Shown: positions 26,122 to 38,355 of the stretch, one piece after another
Layout: the number at the start of each line of letters is the position of its first letter
How positions within the stretch are numbered: the first letter of the stretch is position 1
DNA from: Canna indica
Lineage: Eukaryota > Streptophyta > Magnoliopsida > Zingiberales > Cannaceae
Assembly (NCBI GenBank): GCA_034359265.1
Contig: CP136895.1
Location: 5,768,501-5,832,500, forward strand
DNA length: 64,000 nt
Direction of reading: 5' to 3'
Made by a program: the position numbers and the translations under genes
Notes under the pieces: model-generated
The model's input: the letters and a program-made list of their open reading frames with translations, nothing else
Database searches by the model: none
What the model was told of the DNA's origin: nothing

Positions 26122-27690
26122 TTCTCGCTGTTTGCGTTTTGTTTCTTTGCGTGTGTCCGCTACTCTCGGGATGCAGCGACGGTGGCCGGGCGTGTCCCCT
26201 GTCGCAGAGAACGTGGTGTGTGCCAGCGAGCGCGCGGGGCCCACGCGTGTTTCGATGGGCCCCAGCTGGCGCTTGGTTTTGCGGGGAAGGTGTCCCCTGT
26301 TCGAGGGGTTGGAACAGGCGACGTGGGTGAAAATTTAAGGATGTCTGTCGGAAGCAACGGGTACTGTTACAGCGCCTACGGCCGAGGAGGAGTTATTGAG
26401 GCAGCTGCACCGGGGTTTAGGGTTTTCCTCGACTTGCCTTCGCTTCCGTCCCTGTAGAGTGTTGTGACAGCCTCCCGTGGAGTCATGCGACAGAGATGGG
26501 CAGACAGGCAGCGGATTTCTTTTTCTATTATTGCATCAGCTGAACAGCACCAATCTAAGTTATCCTTTTTAAATATTTATTGAGTTAAATTTTGATTCAT
26601 TACGATTCACATGTACCTAACCCAATATCTTGAGTGTTCTAGGTTTTTAATTAGTATTTTAATGTCTTCTTCAAAAGTTATAATCAAGCTCAATAAAAAA
26701 AAATATTTAGATATTACCTATTGAAAGAACAGTAATGGAGTTAATATTGCAAATATTCTGATTCCAATTTTAGTTTTTTTTTCGTTTCAAATTGAGTGTT
26801 AATTTATTTAAATATAGGGTAAATTACATTAGGGATATCTAAATTATCATTTAAATTTGTAATATCCTTATAAAATTTTATTTCCAAAAACTATCTAATT
26901 AACTTATTGGAAATACATTGACGTCATGTAACATATAACTTCACGTGGTATCGTGAACAAAATATATATATTTAAAGGATAAGTTATATAATATATCCTC
27001 AACTATTAAGATTATAACAAATCTAGTGGTATGGTTGGAAATTCAAAGTAAGATGCTCAGTCTTGATTAAAAGTTAAATCACTATAAATCATTTATTATC
27101 ATTGACTTTACTTGTTTGTTTACGCTTATCGTTTATCATTCATTTTCACTTGAATTAAATTATTTAAATTGACATTCACATCCACTCAATGAACCAGATG
27201 AATTGACTTTTGATCTTGAATTGCTAATATACATCATTCACCATCTTCTCATCCTTTTAGTGTTCCTAAAACCACTAATTAACGTACATATTATACATGT
27301 TCCAACTAAAAAAACTCATAGTTTCATAATCATGCGCCTTAACTCATTCAAAAAACCTTTGATCCATAATTTTTTTTCAAAAGATTGACCCAATTAAAAT
27401 ATTAACTGTGCAATTAGTACGTGCTTTCGGAAGAAACTTTCATAGTAGAAAAATCATTCCTTGTAGGTTGGTTAGCTTGTAAATTGATGTAAGGAGAGAA
27501 AGAGCTTCAGTTGAAAATGACCAAATGATACTCTCCTCATCTAGAGAAATAATCCAAGCCGGCGCCCGTAAACAATGACAAGTGAGGCCAAGAATAATTT
27601 TAATTTGTGGTTCAATAAAGATTGACAACGTAGCAAATTCAATGACCTATTATCATGCTGGTGAATTATTAAGATATGAATCGAATGCCC

Positions 27691-27942
27691 TTCTATTTAT
27701 GAATACTCTCTAGCAAATCCCATATTATTCAGTTAATTATTCAAATCGCGTAATAAAGTCCATGAAGAGTTAATTGCAAAATCTCCTAGAGGATCTGAGT
27801 GACCAAGTAATTAGTGATAACTCTGTATATTATATAATTGATTGTATATTAATGATGATAGATTTTGAAATAGAGATGCATCTTGGATTGAATGGATTAT
27901 TATGAATATAAAGAATTAATAGATAATTATTAATCACTATCA
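27691..27942 (-). repeat. Left flanking direct repeat (probable 3' LTR part) of a Ty3/gypsy relic
   Basis: This 252-bp block is a diverged direct repeat of 38457-38705. Both contain CTCTAGCAAATC, ATTATTCAAATCGCG, CAAGTAATTAGT and AATTAATAGATAATTATTAATCA, and both end in TATCA. The two copies bracket a minus-strand gypsy gag/protease/RT relic, so I read them as its LTRs. On the minus strand the repeat begins TGATA, consistent with a TG start. Its far boundary and a target duplication could not be fixed. Confidence 0.6.
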
Positions 27943-27949
27943 TAAGTAA

Positions 27950-28114
27950 TTTAGGCGGTCGTATGCGAGCCGCGGCTGATTTGGTTATATTAGTCACGGC
28001 TGATTTGGTTACATCAGCCACGACCGTTGCGGTCGTCAAAAAGCTGTGAATAGTTCTGACGGACTAGGCGGCCGTCGGTGAGCCTCGTGGTTGATAGCCA
28101 ATATTCTAGTAGTG
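27950..28114. mobile_element. Terminal remnant of a second CACTA family
   Basis: The segment ends TATTCTAGTAGTG at 28114, the inverse of a CACTACTAG-type CACTA terminus. It contains short repeats around CGGCTGATTTGGTTA.AT.AGYCACG and GCGGTCGT that differ from the CAGCAACGG repeats of the three large CACTA copies in this window. It lies between the gypsy LTR-like repeat and the gypsy RT relic. Its other end is missing. Confidence 0.5.
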
Positions 28115-28578
28115 TTCTTTCTTAGGATTTTGAAGAAGGGTGTGACCCTATCAGCCGACCTGTAGAGTAATCTTAACAGGGTAACCGTCCCATTAGCTGC
28201 TACACCTACTTTATGTTGTACGAGCTATGAATCTCTTGGAGAACCCGGAACTTCTTAGGATTTGCTTCGATTCCTCGATTCGTAAGCATGAAATCAAGAA
28301 ATTTGCCATCGTGGACTTCGATGGCGCACTTCATCGGGTTCAATCTCATGTTGTAATGTCTGAGTTGACTAGGATCTTGATGAGACCACTGCAGTGGTCT
28401 CTTCTGGCTGATGTTTTGGGATCATATCGTCCACGTACACTTCCATATTTCGACTAATCTACTATTTGAAGACTAATCTACGTACACTTCCTACTTTATG
28501 TTGTTCTAGCTAGAATCATGCGGTAGGGGTTGGGGCATTTCACGACCAAGTATTGCACGTCTGTCAACTTGGTCTTTG
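28115..28578 (-). pseudogene. Ty3/gypsy pol relic: end of protease domain and partial reverse transcriptase
   Basis: Next to the CACTA insertion (28578 downwards) the minus strand translates to the end of the retroviral-type protease fold, with motif VQYLVVKCPNPYRMI. The frame continues directly from the protease half at 35682 onwards across the CACTA element. Further down is a reverse transcriptase fragment with YVDD at 28426-28437 and a downstream part resembling FFKILRKN. Most of the RT core between these two parts is deleted, and stops and frameshifts interrupt the rest. Confidence 0.75.
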
Positions 28579-28950
28579 CACCACTAGAAAAATGGTCATC
28601 AGCAACGGCTGATGCCGTTGCTGAGCCGTTGCTGAAGAGCATCAGCAACGGCTGAGCCGTTGCAATAGAGCCGTGACAGAAAGTCGCGTTGCTGATGACT
28701 TAGCAACGGATCAGCAACGGCCGCTCGGGCCGTTGCTCAAAATATTATCAGCAACGGTTTTGCCACAGACCCGAAGCCGTTGCTGATAACATTAATAGCA
28801 ACGGCCGCTGAGTCCGTAGCAACGCCGTTAGTAAAACGCCGTCGCTAAGCCGTTGCTGTAGGTCATCAGCAACGGCTTTCGATACACTTTTAGCAACGGC
28901 TTTCCCACGGACGCCCGTGGGAAAGCCGTTGCTGATGACGAATACCTGCA
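28579..28950. repeat. Left terminal and subterminal repeats of CACTA copy 1
   Basis: A terminal inverted repeat is followed by roughly a dozen direct and inverted copies of TCAGCAACGGCT / AGCCGTTGCTGA, several in pairs that can fold into hairpins (e.g. around 28860-28940). In En/Spm-type elements, subterminal repeats like these bind the element's TNPA-like protein. Here that role is inferred by analogy. Confidence 0.85.
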
Positions 28951-29239
28951 ACCAGAAAATTTGAAAATTTCAAATTTCCATTGATACATTGATATATTTA
29001 TCTGATACATAACTCACACACCCATAGCCTCATACACACATTCATTCACACATCACAAACACCTCATACACATTCATTCACACATCACAAACACACCAAC
29101 ATATATACATCAAAACAATTATATTTATATTGATAATTATCCACGATAGTATAAAAACAATTCAAATGCAAAATTGAAGTATCAATATCCAAACAAAATA
29201 AGTTAAACAAGTTCAATATCCAAACAAAAAATCTCACGA

Positions 29240-30775
29240 TCAAGATGGAGGATGGTCTGGATTATATGGCGGGGTCTGGAGCGCTTGAGTGTACACCGGC
29301 GTGGACTGACTCGAGGACGATGGATTAGATGATGCCGAAGAGATGACTGGTTCGGGATGACCTGACAAGTTGCGTAGCATAGCTTCTATATTCGCCATCG
29401 TCTGACTCTGACGCTCCATCATCTCAGTCTGACGCGCGACCGTCTCCTCTAGTGTCCTTATCCTATTACTATGATCATAACTGGATCTAGAGGTGGACGG
29501 CCGCTCACCAGCAACCGGAGGGGTCGGTGCCCCAAGTGGCCCTAGTACGGCTCGCGCATGACCACTATCTGCGAAGCCATATACGCGGCCATGGTCCCAG
29601 CCACCTGCGGCCTCGACCCACGATGCTGCGTCAAAGTCCTCGGGGGTACCCCCGCGCTGCACCACCGTCTGGCTGTAGGTCTCCTACTCGAGTTTGATTT
29701 TTTGTTTAATATTTATCATAAAACTTAAATTATAAATATATAATGAATAATTTAAACAAATATATAATTACCATAATGTATGCAGCACGGTTGTCGATGT
29801 ACTCCCCCGTCCAATGTGCTCGACGGTGAGTCCGCTCGAACACCGCCATCGGGGAGGGTCGCTAGACAGTCCCGTCATCCGACACCGTCGTCTACATTTA
29901 CAAAACAAATACATTAATTAGTACACATAATAACAAATAAAATATATAATTAAAAGATATACTTACCATACGGTTTGCGTGCACTGCAAATGCAATAGAG
30001 CCGCCGGTGTGACGCGCTGCTCCTCCCGACATGCGATTTCTAGCCGCATTCCGAGAAACCTCCTGCCATCGATCCGTCGACCATATCCCCATGAGCTGGT
30101 CCCATATATCCGGAGTAATCCAACCGGGGCCGTATCCCCGAGTCTCCGCGATGTTAGTGGTCCCAGCTCGGGCCATCGCTTGGGACCGAGCCTGCCCCAG
30201 CTGTCCGTTGTACCTTGCCCGAGAAATAGCCTCCCAGGCAGCGTAAATGAAGGGCCTCTGGTCCTCGGCCCATGTATAGCGAGCCTGCAAAATAATAATA
30301 TCAGTACCAATATTAATATATCATCATGCATGTAAAAAATAATAATAATACGTGCCTCAAACTCGCGCCATAACATGTCGACGTGCTCGCTAGGCACGTG
30401 AGACCACGTAGGCCATGCCCCGTGCATGTATCATCGAATAGTAGAAGAAATGCTCCTCGGCACTTCTTCTTGCTCGAACCTGCACAACAAAAATAAATTT
30501 TAATATTATATTATGATATAATGAATTTGTAATGATTCATAATTCATGATATATTACCGCTCCCCAATCACGCTAATCAATCTACGTGACTCTGTGGCTG
30601 GTGGAGGCTGCCACCTGTTCGGCCCGCGTGGCCGCCTACGTCTGGATGTACTAGCCTCGGCAGTATCATCGGAATGAGGATCAGCAACAGGAGGATCAGC
30701 AGCATGAGTAAGTGCTGGAGTCTCACCGATCGGAGACTCCGAAACTCTCCTGCGTCGATAACCACAACCAGACAT
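29240..30775 (-). pseudogene. CACTA Transposase_24 (PF03004-like) gene, copy 1, one nonsense mutation
   Basis: Five exons: 30558-30775, 30356-30479, 29967-30284, 29772-29891, 29240-29683 (1224 nt, 407 codons plus or minus the stop). The protein has a basic segment (about 45-57), a conserved core (about 95-250) and a predicted coiled coil near residues 337-364. Exon 2 contains CGA to TGA (30431-30433) relative to the other two copies, truncating the product. Its first intron has a GT donor. The second uses GC (GAG|GCACGT). The protein probably plays the TNPA-like DNA-binding or regulatory part, which is an inference from family position. Confidence 0.8.
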
Positions 30776-30850
30776 ATCTGTCGAACAGACATATAATCAG
30801 ATTATTGTATAAATAGTAGAGATATATTTAATAAAATATATACTTTACCA

Positions 30851-33800
30851 TTATTCTTCATCATCTGAATAATAGTCTTCGAATTCTTCTTCTTCTTCCT
30901 CTTCTTCCTCTTCTTCCTCTTCTTCATCTTCTTCATCTCCAGCTTCCTCAATTTCATGATCGTCATCATCAGCATATTCAACTTCTAATTGAATTGACGT
31001 TGTGTCTGCATCCTCGTGTATTGGAATAATACGATCCACAGCAGGAAGATCATCTTCTTGATAGAAACCAGGAGGATCATTTTCTCCTACTATCGGATCA
31101 ATTTTTCCTCTACCTTTTGTCTTACAGACTACACGCCAATCTGCTCTATCTTTATTTCGAGCCGGATACTTCGCGTAATATACTTGTTCGGCTTGTGATG
31201 CCAATATAAAAGGCTCATTTGCTGCCAATTTCGATTTGTAATTAACCTCAACAAGTTTGTATTTTGGATGAACTTTCATGCCCCTTTCTGTTGTATCGAA
31301 CCAATGACATCTAAATAGGATCACTGATTTCAAGCCGAAGTAGTGCAACTCTATCACTTCTTCCACCAGTCCATAAAAATCCATATCACATTCAACATAG
31401 GTTGTCCCTTTCACGCAGACCCCAGCATTCATCATTTTCTTTGTAAATGAATATTCAACCGTGTGAAATTTATACCCGTTAACAAAATATCCGCTATAGC
31501 ACGACACAAGTCGCGACGGTCCACTAACAAACTCAAATATTCTTTCATCTATTTCAGCTCTGTGATCTTTGCTGTAAGTCCGAATCCAAGTAGGGAAATC
31601 ACGATTCCGTAATCTCTCCAATTCTTGATCGTTGTGAATAGAGTATTTTTGCACCATCTCAATGTCAAATATTTTAATGAATTGTTCAATCTCTGGACAA
31701 TTGAGTAATACATACAAGTGTGCCAAATGATACTCTTCATCGCTTAAGTGTCGAGATGGACGAGAACCAAAAGCACGACCAGAGTGACAAAATATATTTA
31801 AACGTCCATCTGAATGTCGAACACCCCCGTCGTCGTTACGTGGAAGACGATCAAATCTTGTCTGTACTGTCGATTCAAAGTAAAATGAGCAGAATGTTGA
31901 AATTTCTTGGATGATATACGATTCAGATATTGATCCTTCAACAGCTGCGGTGTTCTTTATTTTTTTCTTCAGACGATTCATGTATCTTTCAAATAAGTAC
32001 ATCCAACGATATTGAACGGGGCCACCAACTCGTGCCTCGTATGCCAAGTGTATCGGTAGATGCTCCATCGAGTCAAAAAATGCAGGAGGGAAAAACTGCT
32101 CCAGCTTGCATATGATTTCAACAATATTATTTTCAAGTGTAGACATATCTTCGACTCGAAGGATATTTGAACAGATGCTTCTAAAAAACATACTTAATTC
32201 AGTCAACGGACCCCAAATATTATCAGGTAGAAGATCTCGAAATGTGATCGGAAGTAATCTCTGCATGAATACATGACAATCATGGCTCTTCATCCCTGAT
32301 ATTTTGCAATCATCGACGTTCACACATCGAGATAAGTTTGAAGCATATTCATCGGGTAATCTGAGTTCTTTTACCCATTGACAAACATCTTTGATCTGTT
32401 GTTTATTTAACACATATAGGGCCTTCGGTTTCAGATATCGTCCGTTGACCTCTTGTAACTCCAACTCTGGTCTTTTACAAAGTATTTTCAGATCATGTCG
32501 GGCTTTGACATTATCTTTAGTTTTTCCAGAAATATCCATCACAGTGTTGAAAATATTATCAAACACATTTTTTTTAATGTGCATGACATCTAAATTATGT
32601 CGAATCAATAATGAACTCCAATAGGGCAATTCCCAAAAGATACTTTTTTTCACCCAGTTGTGTGTTTAGCCAAAACCTGACACTCTTTCATTGCGACCAA
32701 ATACTATATCTGGAAGTGCTGAAACACGTGCTAACATTTGTTCACCAGACAACATCGGTGGTGGCCCATCTCTTTCGACTCTGCCCTTAGTAAATTTATT
32801 ACGATTCCTTCGATACTGGTGATGAACCGGTAGGAATCGACGATGACAATCAAAGAATGAGATTTTTCGTCCGTTCTGAAGACTGATTGATTTAGAGTGT
32901 TCCATACAATACGGGCAAGAGAGTCGGCCGTGAGTGCTCCAACCCGACAACATGCCGTACACGGGGAAATCATTGATTGTCCACAAGACCGCGGCCTTTA
33001 AATTGAAGTTTTGCTTCCGATGACAATCATAAGTGACAGCTCCCTCAGTCCACAATGTTTTCAATTCATCTATCAAGGGTCTGAGAAATATGTCAATTTC
33101 TTTTCGTGGACCCTTAGGACCCGGAATAATCATCGAAAGATAAATAAATTCATCTTTCATGCACATTGACGGTGGCAAATTATAAACTGTCAGCAGCACT
33201 GGCCAAACTGAATAAGGAGTTACAGAATGTCCAAACGGATTAAAACCATCTGTGCACAATCCCAATTTGATATTTCTAGTATCCATAGCAAATGAAGGAT
33301 AACATGTATCCAAATGTTTCCATGCTTCACTGTCAGATGGATGAGTCATTACTGTATCATCACGACTTCTTGCATGTCAACTCATGTAGGGGGCTGTCTT
33401 TTCCGACATGAATAATCTTTGAAGCCTCGGTGTTAGTGGAAAATACCGAAGCACCTTAAACGAGATATTTTTCTGTCGGACCGATTTCTTCTCCTTGTAA
33501 CGAGGGTGTTGACATACAGGGCATTTATCCAACTGCACATTTTCTTTATAATATAAAATGCAGTTATTTTGGCACGCGTGTATTTTTTCGTACCCAAGCC
33601 CCAATTTTCTCATTAGCTTTTTAGTCTTATAAAAAGTAGGCTCAAACTTGTTATCAGTAGGCAGCATTCCATTAATCAATCCAGCAATCCGATCATACGC
33701 AACTCCGCTGATATTACAATCGGCCTTGATGTTTAAGAGCTGTGTCATTGCTGAAAACCTAGTGTATTTAGGATAATTCTCATACAAAGGTTCATCGGCA

Positions 33801-34330
33801 GCTTTCAACATCTCGTAAAATTCTGCAGCTTCTTTATTCGGTAATTCAATCTCTACCGCAGCCCCTACTTCTGTGATATCAACCGTTGTAGTATCTGGTG
33901 GGACTGATGTCTGAAGATCTGGCCGATCAATATTATCATTCAGGCGGAATTGACCCCCAAGACTATCAAGTATTATAGTTCTATAGGGATTACATTGACC
34001 GGATGAAGAAGCACCAGCAGAGGAAGATTCACCATATGTCTGAACGACAGGATTGCTCGACGTCCCGACTTCGCGTGACTCCCCGTGACAAGTCCATAGA
34101 AAATATCTTGGTGCAAATCCTTTGTTATATAGATGCAGAGTGACAGTCTCCCGATCCAAAAATCGTCCATTTGAACAAATGCGGCACGGACATCGGATTT
34201 GATCACCCATGCTAACGAAATTCCGATTCGAATAGGCGAAATTTAGGAAGTACGTTACGCCTAATCGAAACTCATTCGTTAAAACTCCACGATCAAGACG
34301 TCGGTACATCCAACTTCGATCAGCCGACAT
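30851..34330 (-). pseudogene. CACTA tnp2-type transposase, copy 1, two nonsense mutations
   Basis: A single-exon reading frame of 1160 codons including the stop, exactly the length of the intact copy at 59108-62587. By eye it differs by about 30-35 residues. Two stops break it: TGG to TGA at 33377-33379 (codon 318) and CAA to TAA at 32666-32668 (codon 555). Both are C:G to T:A transitions, as expected from deamination of methylated cytosine in a silenced element. Domains as in the intact copy: transposase-associated N terminus, Transposase_21, DUF4218, DUF4216, acidic C-terminal tail. Confidence 0.92.
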
Positions 34331-34404
34331 GATTCTGTCAATCAATGACAATTTCTTTGGTTAATATCTTTAGGTGAGATTGTCCTATTCCATTCGGGAT
34401 TTAT

Positions 34405-34593
34405 GTTATTCGTACTGTACTTACGTTTTTATTTTAACTGTTAACTAATTATTCTAAAATTCGACAGCATCTCCCTACAGTTCTCCGAATACGCATATCA
34501 TCTGGGCGCGTATCGGAGAATAAGAGAGATGTTGCCGAATTTTAGAATAATTAGTTAACAGTTAAAATAAAAACGTAAGTGCAGTACAAATAA
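34405..34593. repeat. Long palindrome upstream of tnp2, CACTA copy 1
   Basis: A near-perfect inverted repeat with arms of about 85-90 bp and a loop of about ten bases. The left arm runs through CTTACGTTTTTATTTTAACTG, GTTAACTAATTATTCTAAA and TCTCC.TACAGTTCTCCGAATACGC. The right arm returns the complement. It lies about 75 bp upstream of the tnp2 ATG (34330), as in the other copies. Confidence 0.9.
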
Positions 34594-34802
34594 CTATATT
34601 CCCAAATTGTCCAATCAGGGACAATTCAAGAATTGTACGTCGTATAAAAGATCATCTACTTCTTTTACACGAACATACAATTCCCGAACGGATCTAAGGT
34701 TTTGCTAAATCATATCCGATTCGTCGATGCGTACGTGAAACATATCAACTCGTCGGATGGATGATTATTTTCTAAATGTTTCGAGACAGTTCGAGTCCAT
34801 AC

Positions 34803-34984
34803 TGGACGATTTCGGCGCGCGTCCGAAGTGGACGATTCCGGCGCGAGTCCGAAGTGGACGATTCCGGCGCGAGTCCGAATTGGACGATTCCGGCGCGAGT
34901 CCAAAGTGGACGATTCCGGCGCGAGTCCGAAGTGGACGATTCCGGCACGCGTCCGAAGTGGACGATTCCCGCGCGCGTCCGAAA
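34803..34984. repeat. 26-bp minisatellite, 7 copies, CACTA copy 1
   Basis: The unit is TGGACGATTCCGGCGCGAG followed by TCCGAAG, repeated seven times with a few substitutions. It is strongly GC-rich and CpG-rich in an otherwise AT-rich setting, between the subterminal region and the palindrome. Confidence 0.92.
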
Positions 34985-35374
34985 TTAATCTAAACACTAA
35001 TAATTAATCTAACAAATTAAACAATTAATTAACAATTATAAAATAATTAATTAACAATTTCAAAACAATAAAAACAATTAACAATAATTAACAATAAAAA
35101 AATTCCGGCGCCGGAGTCCACCCTCCGGCGCCGGCGTACAGTGGCCGGACACACTGTCCGGCCACTGTAGAAGGTCCGGCGGTGGCCATAGGCCGACCGC
35201 CGCCGGCCGAAACCCTAGAAATAGGGTTTCAGCCGGATTGATACCAATACTCCGGCCGATCAACATACCAGCAGCAGCGGCAGCGTCGGCGAGAGGCGTC
35301 GGCAGCAGCGGCGAGAAGCGGCGGCGGCAGCAGCGGGAGGAAGAAGGGTCGGGCGCGACTGGTGCCCTATATAA

Positions 35375-35681
35375 ACTTATCGGCAACGGCTCACTCACCC
35401 GTTAGAAAGCCGTTGCTGATAAGTTATCATCAACAACAGCTCACTTATCCGTTAGCAAGCCGTTGCTGAAGATTAAAAAATCAGCAACGGCTCGCCTTTC
35501 CGTCAGAAAGCCGTTGCTGATAATTAAAATAATCCGCAACGGCTCAGTTTTCCGTTAGAACGCCATTGCAGATACAGATATCTGCAACGGCTCGGGCGAC
35601 CGTAAGAACGCCGTTGCAAATAGCAACGGCTTAAGCGGCCGTTGCTGATAGCCGTTGCTGAAGATCATGTTTCTAGTAGTG
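35375..35681. repeat. Right terminal and subterminal repeats of CACTA copy 1
   Basis: Paired copies of CAGCAACGGCTC and (G/A)AAAGCCGTTGCTGAT lead to the terminal TTTCTAGTAGTG. A TATATAAA box-like motif sits at about 35366-35375. Just inside lies a GC-rich block (about 35105-35350) containing inverted GGCCGGACA / TGTCCGGCC repeats. Confidence 0.85.
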
Positions 35682-37660
35682 TTGGTGGACAGTCGAACGT
35701 CGTCATCAGCCATATGTAGTCTACCTTGGACGCTGGTGTGTTCTCCCAAAAAGTCGACGAGGTCTCTATGGTAAGGGTGGAGTGAAGTTTCATCGATATG
35801 CATCTTCTTGAACGTTGAGTAGAACATGATGTCGGTTGACCTTCCTTGGTTTACAAGGACTTTCCTTATAAGGAAATCATCGACGATATTTACAAAAATG
35901 ACAACAGGGTCATGGAATTTTTAATCAATCCCCTAGAAATCATATTCATAGAATAATATTACAGGGGTTCGTGTGTGTGGCCTCTAAAGGCGGGCCATGT
36001 CGCCAATTGCCATGATGGCTCAGAGCAACTTATTTTGGGTCGAGTTCGTCTCGTCTCCTCCGGCGAATCCTCTTGTTATGTGATCAATGACCCCGCATAT
36101 TTTAGTGCTCGAATGACCAGTTCGATGATCATCGTGGTTGCCTGACACACTCCTTAGCGGTGGCGCCCTGCTCGGACTTCGACATTGGGAGGCGTAGTTC
36201 TGCTGCTCTCGTCTGCAACTAACATAGCGATTGAGGCAGCCTTCTCTGATTTGATGCTCTATTTAATCTTGAGGATTGCACACTCTTCAAAGGTGTGATC
36301 GAACTCTCACTTCTTGCTTTTGTCGATGTTAGGTGGGGGTTTCAACCTCCCCATCTTGTTGGGAAGCTTGAGCAATTTAAGTGGCAGATCTCTTGAAGGA
36401 TAGTTTCCCTCTTGATATTCAATGGGGTGTATTCACCAAATATGGGCATAGGTGGGAAAGTGACCTTCCTCTTCTGTCGCGATCCCTCTCGCGGTGATCT
36501 CGATCTTCGCCCCTTTCTCGCGCTTTTTGGACTTCTTGTCCTCGTTGTCATCCTTGGTAGTCTGCATGTCGGTCTTCTTGACCTCTCGGAGTTCTTCCAT
36601 CTTCATGTGGCATATGACCATTTTCCAGAACTCGACCATATTTCTCGATTTAGCCAAGATGATCTGGTCAACAAACTACACAAACTTCAAATCGTGCTTG
36701 GTGGAATATAGCTCGACGTGTAGGTCGAGGTTTGGGATATCCATGACCACTGCATAGAACCTCTTCAGGTAATCTCTCAGCGACTCGTGTTGCCCCTGCT
36801 TGATGTACTGAATGGTGTCCTCGATTTTGGAGTAGATCTGTGACGAGGATAATTGGTTGGTGAAGGCTTAGGAGAGCCCGTGAAAGGTATGTATAGACCC
36901 AGGTGGTAGGATGGAAAACCAAAGCAGTGAGACCTTCTCCAAGAAGGTTGGAAAGGCTTGGAAGACGATATAGTCAGTTGCACCGTTGAGGAGCACCATC
37001 GACCTGAACATTGTCAGGTGAGTGGTCGAATCGCCCGTGCCATTGTATGGTTGGAACGTGGTTGGCAGCTTGAAGTTATCAGGGAGACAGACAATCAAGA
37101 TATGCTCGGCGAAGGGTCTCGAATCGATGGTGATTGGTGAGGGGAGGAGCGATCTCCGTGGCTCTGGCCTCCTCTTCTTCTTTTTGATGGTGTGCATGGG
37201 AGACTTCGTCCCGAAAGGTAGAGGTTGGCGTCTTGGATCTACCTAGGTGGTTGTCTTCATCGTGTTCCGAGTGGTGATAGTTGCGCTCGATCGGGTGTTG
37301 TTCCCTTGGTTGCCTCAAAGTTGGGATTTGGGCTGTGAACGTACCTTTGGTTGCGCGCCGGGAGGTCAGCGACCATGCAACGAGCTCTTCTGGTGAAGGA
37401 TGGGCGAGTACCGGAGTGTCACTCCTTGCTGTGTTAGTGTCTCCTAGTAGCGGTGGAACGTTGTTGCTAGGGTGTTGCCTATATGCGGCGGCGTTCGCTT
37501 AACTCAGGGTACCAACCATGATGTGCGTCAAATGTTCTTGCCTGAAGTCGGGGGTGATGTGGTCTTGCTCGTCTCTTGGTCCGGTGCGACTCCAGCGGGG
37601 GACTTGAAAGGTCACTCCAATGCTCAACTAAGAAGGAATTATATATGTGGGTATCAAAAT
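35682..37660 (-). pseudogene. Ty3/gypsy gag and start of protease, decayed
   Basis: On the minus strand, 36868-37197 translates to a typical retrotransposon Gag core (motifs PLPDNF-like 'CLPDNFKLPTTF', 'HLTMFRSMVLLNGATD', 'AFPTFLE'). A basic region with a KKREKGAK motif follows at about 36430-36660. At 35690-35890 comes the protease start, with VLVNQGRSTDIMFY and KKMHIDETSLHPY. Multiple stops and frameshifts separate these parts. The protease frame runs into the CACTA insertion at 35682 and resumes at 28578. The leader region at about 37560-37720 resembles 54700-54840. Confidence 0.8.
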
Positions 37661-37879
37661 TAGAATTAGAAGTTGAAATCCTTACATGGTGTGTGTCGTG
37701 CATGTATATGATGAGGAATGTCTAACGATAATGTATCGGGGAATCTCGTGAGGATGTGTTCAGAATGGGTCGAGGCTAATCTCGAAGATGTCGGGTTCAT
37801 GATTGACAAATCTCTTGTAATTAATGAGGACATAAGTGTCCTTGTATGATCGGGTAAAGCTCTTGGGCTAAGTAGTATC

Positions 37880-38355
37880 TAGGGGTGTAATCGAGCCGAG
37901 CCGAGCCGAGCTTGGCTCGGCTCGAGCTCGACTCATTTGGAAAATAACGAGCTCGAGCTTTAGTCTATCGGCTCAAGCTCGGCTCGAGTTACATTCAAGC
38001 AACTCGAGCTCGGCTCGGCTCGGCTCGGGAAAAAAATCAAGGCTCATGAGTCGAGCCGTACGAGCCGAGCTCGTTCGCGAGCTCGATCGAGCTCGAGCTC
38101 GACTAAGCTCGGGTTCATTTTAGAGGGTAACGGGTTCATAAAATTTAAAAATCAAACCCGGTATATAATATATATAGAAGGCTCGATTAGGCTCGCGAGC
38201 CGCTCGAGCCGAGTATAGGTTAGCTCGAACTCGGCTCGCTCGAATTTCTGGCTTGGCTCGGCTCGGCTCGAGCTTGATAAGTTCGAGTCGAGTTCGAGTT
38301 TTTACCGAATCGATCTCGAGTAGCTCGCGAGCGGCTTGGCTCGTTTACACCCCTA
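37880..38355. mobile_element. hAT-type MITE (TAGGGGTGTAA ends)
   Basis: A 476-bp element with ends TAGGGGTGTAA and TTTACACCCCTA, flanked by GTAGTATC (37872-37879) and ATAGTATC (38356-38363), an 8-bp duplication with one mismatch. It is filled with GGCTCGAGC / GAGCCGAGC repeats in both orientations. No coding capacity. It sits in the leader region of the gypsy relic. Confidence 0.88.

Larger units (their letters stand above)
25096..27690. other. DCL1 5' leader and upstream region; no other gene recognised
   Basis: The first few hundred bases upstream of the DCL1 start are GC-rich and pyrimidine-rich on the coding strand, as is usual for a plant 5' leader. They include the GA/CT run at 25168-25203 and a CT-rich tract at about 25314-25340. 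I cannot place the transcription start or a TATA box with confidence. Open frames on the plus strand at 25011-25580 overlap these low-complexity tracts and look spurious. 26.5-27.7 kb is plain AT-rich sequence. Confidence 0.55.
28579..35681 (-). mobile_element. CACTA (En/Spm) transposon copy 1, 7103 bp, inactivated
   Basis: The ends are CACCACTAGAAAAATGG (one change from CACTACTAGAAA) and TTTCTAGTAGTG, flanked by a perfect TTG target duplication (28576-28578 and 35682-35684). Both termini carry dense CAGCAACGG / CCGTTGCTG subterminal repeats. Inside, on the minus strand, are a tnp2-type transposase (30851-34330) and a Transposase_24-type gene (29240-30775), plus a palindrome (34405-34593) and a 26-bp minisatellite (34803-34984). 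It is nearly collinear with the copy starting at 57621 but in the opposite orientation. Three nonsense mutations disable its two genes. It interrupts a Ty3/gypsy protease domain. Confidence 0.95.

Noticed and set aside
28227..28457. Plus-strand open frame of 76 codons
   Set aside because: It lies opposite the gypsy RT relic, whose YVDD motif is on the minus strand. It has no independent support.
28600..28950. Open frames and CRISPR-like regularity in the CACTA subterminal repeats
   Set aside because: The repeats vary in spacing and orientation, lie at transposon ends and recur in each CACTA copy. This is a eukaryotic genome, so a CRISPR array is not plausible.
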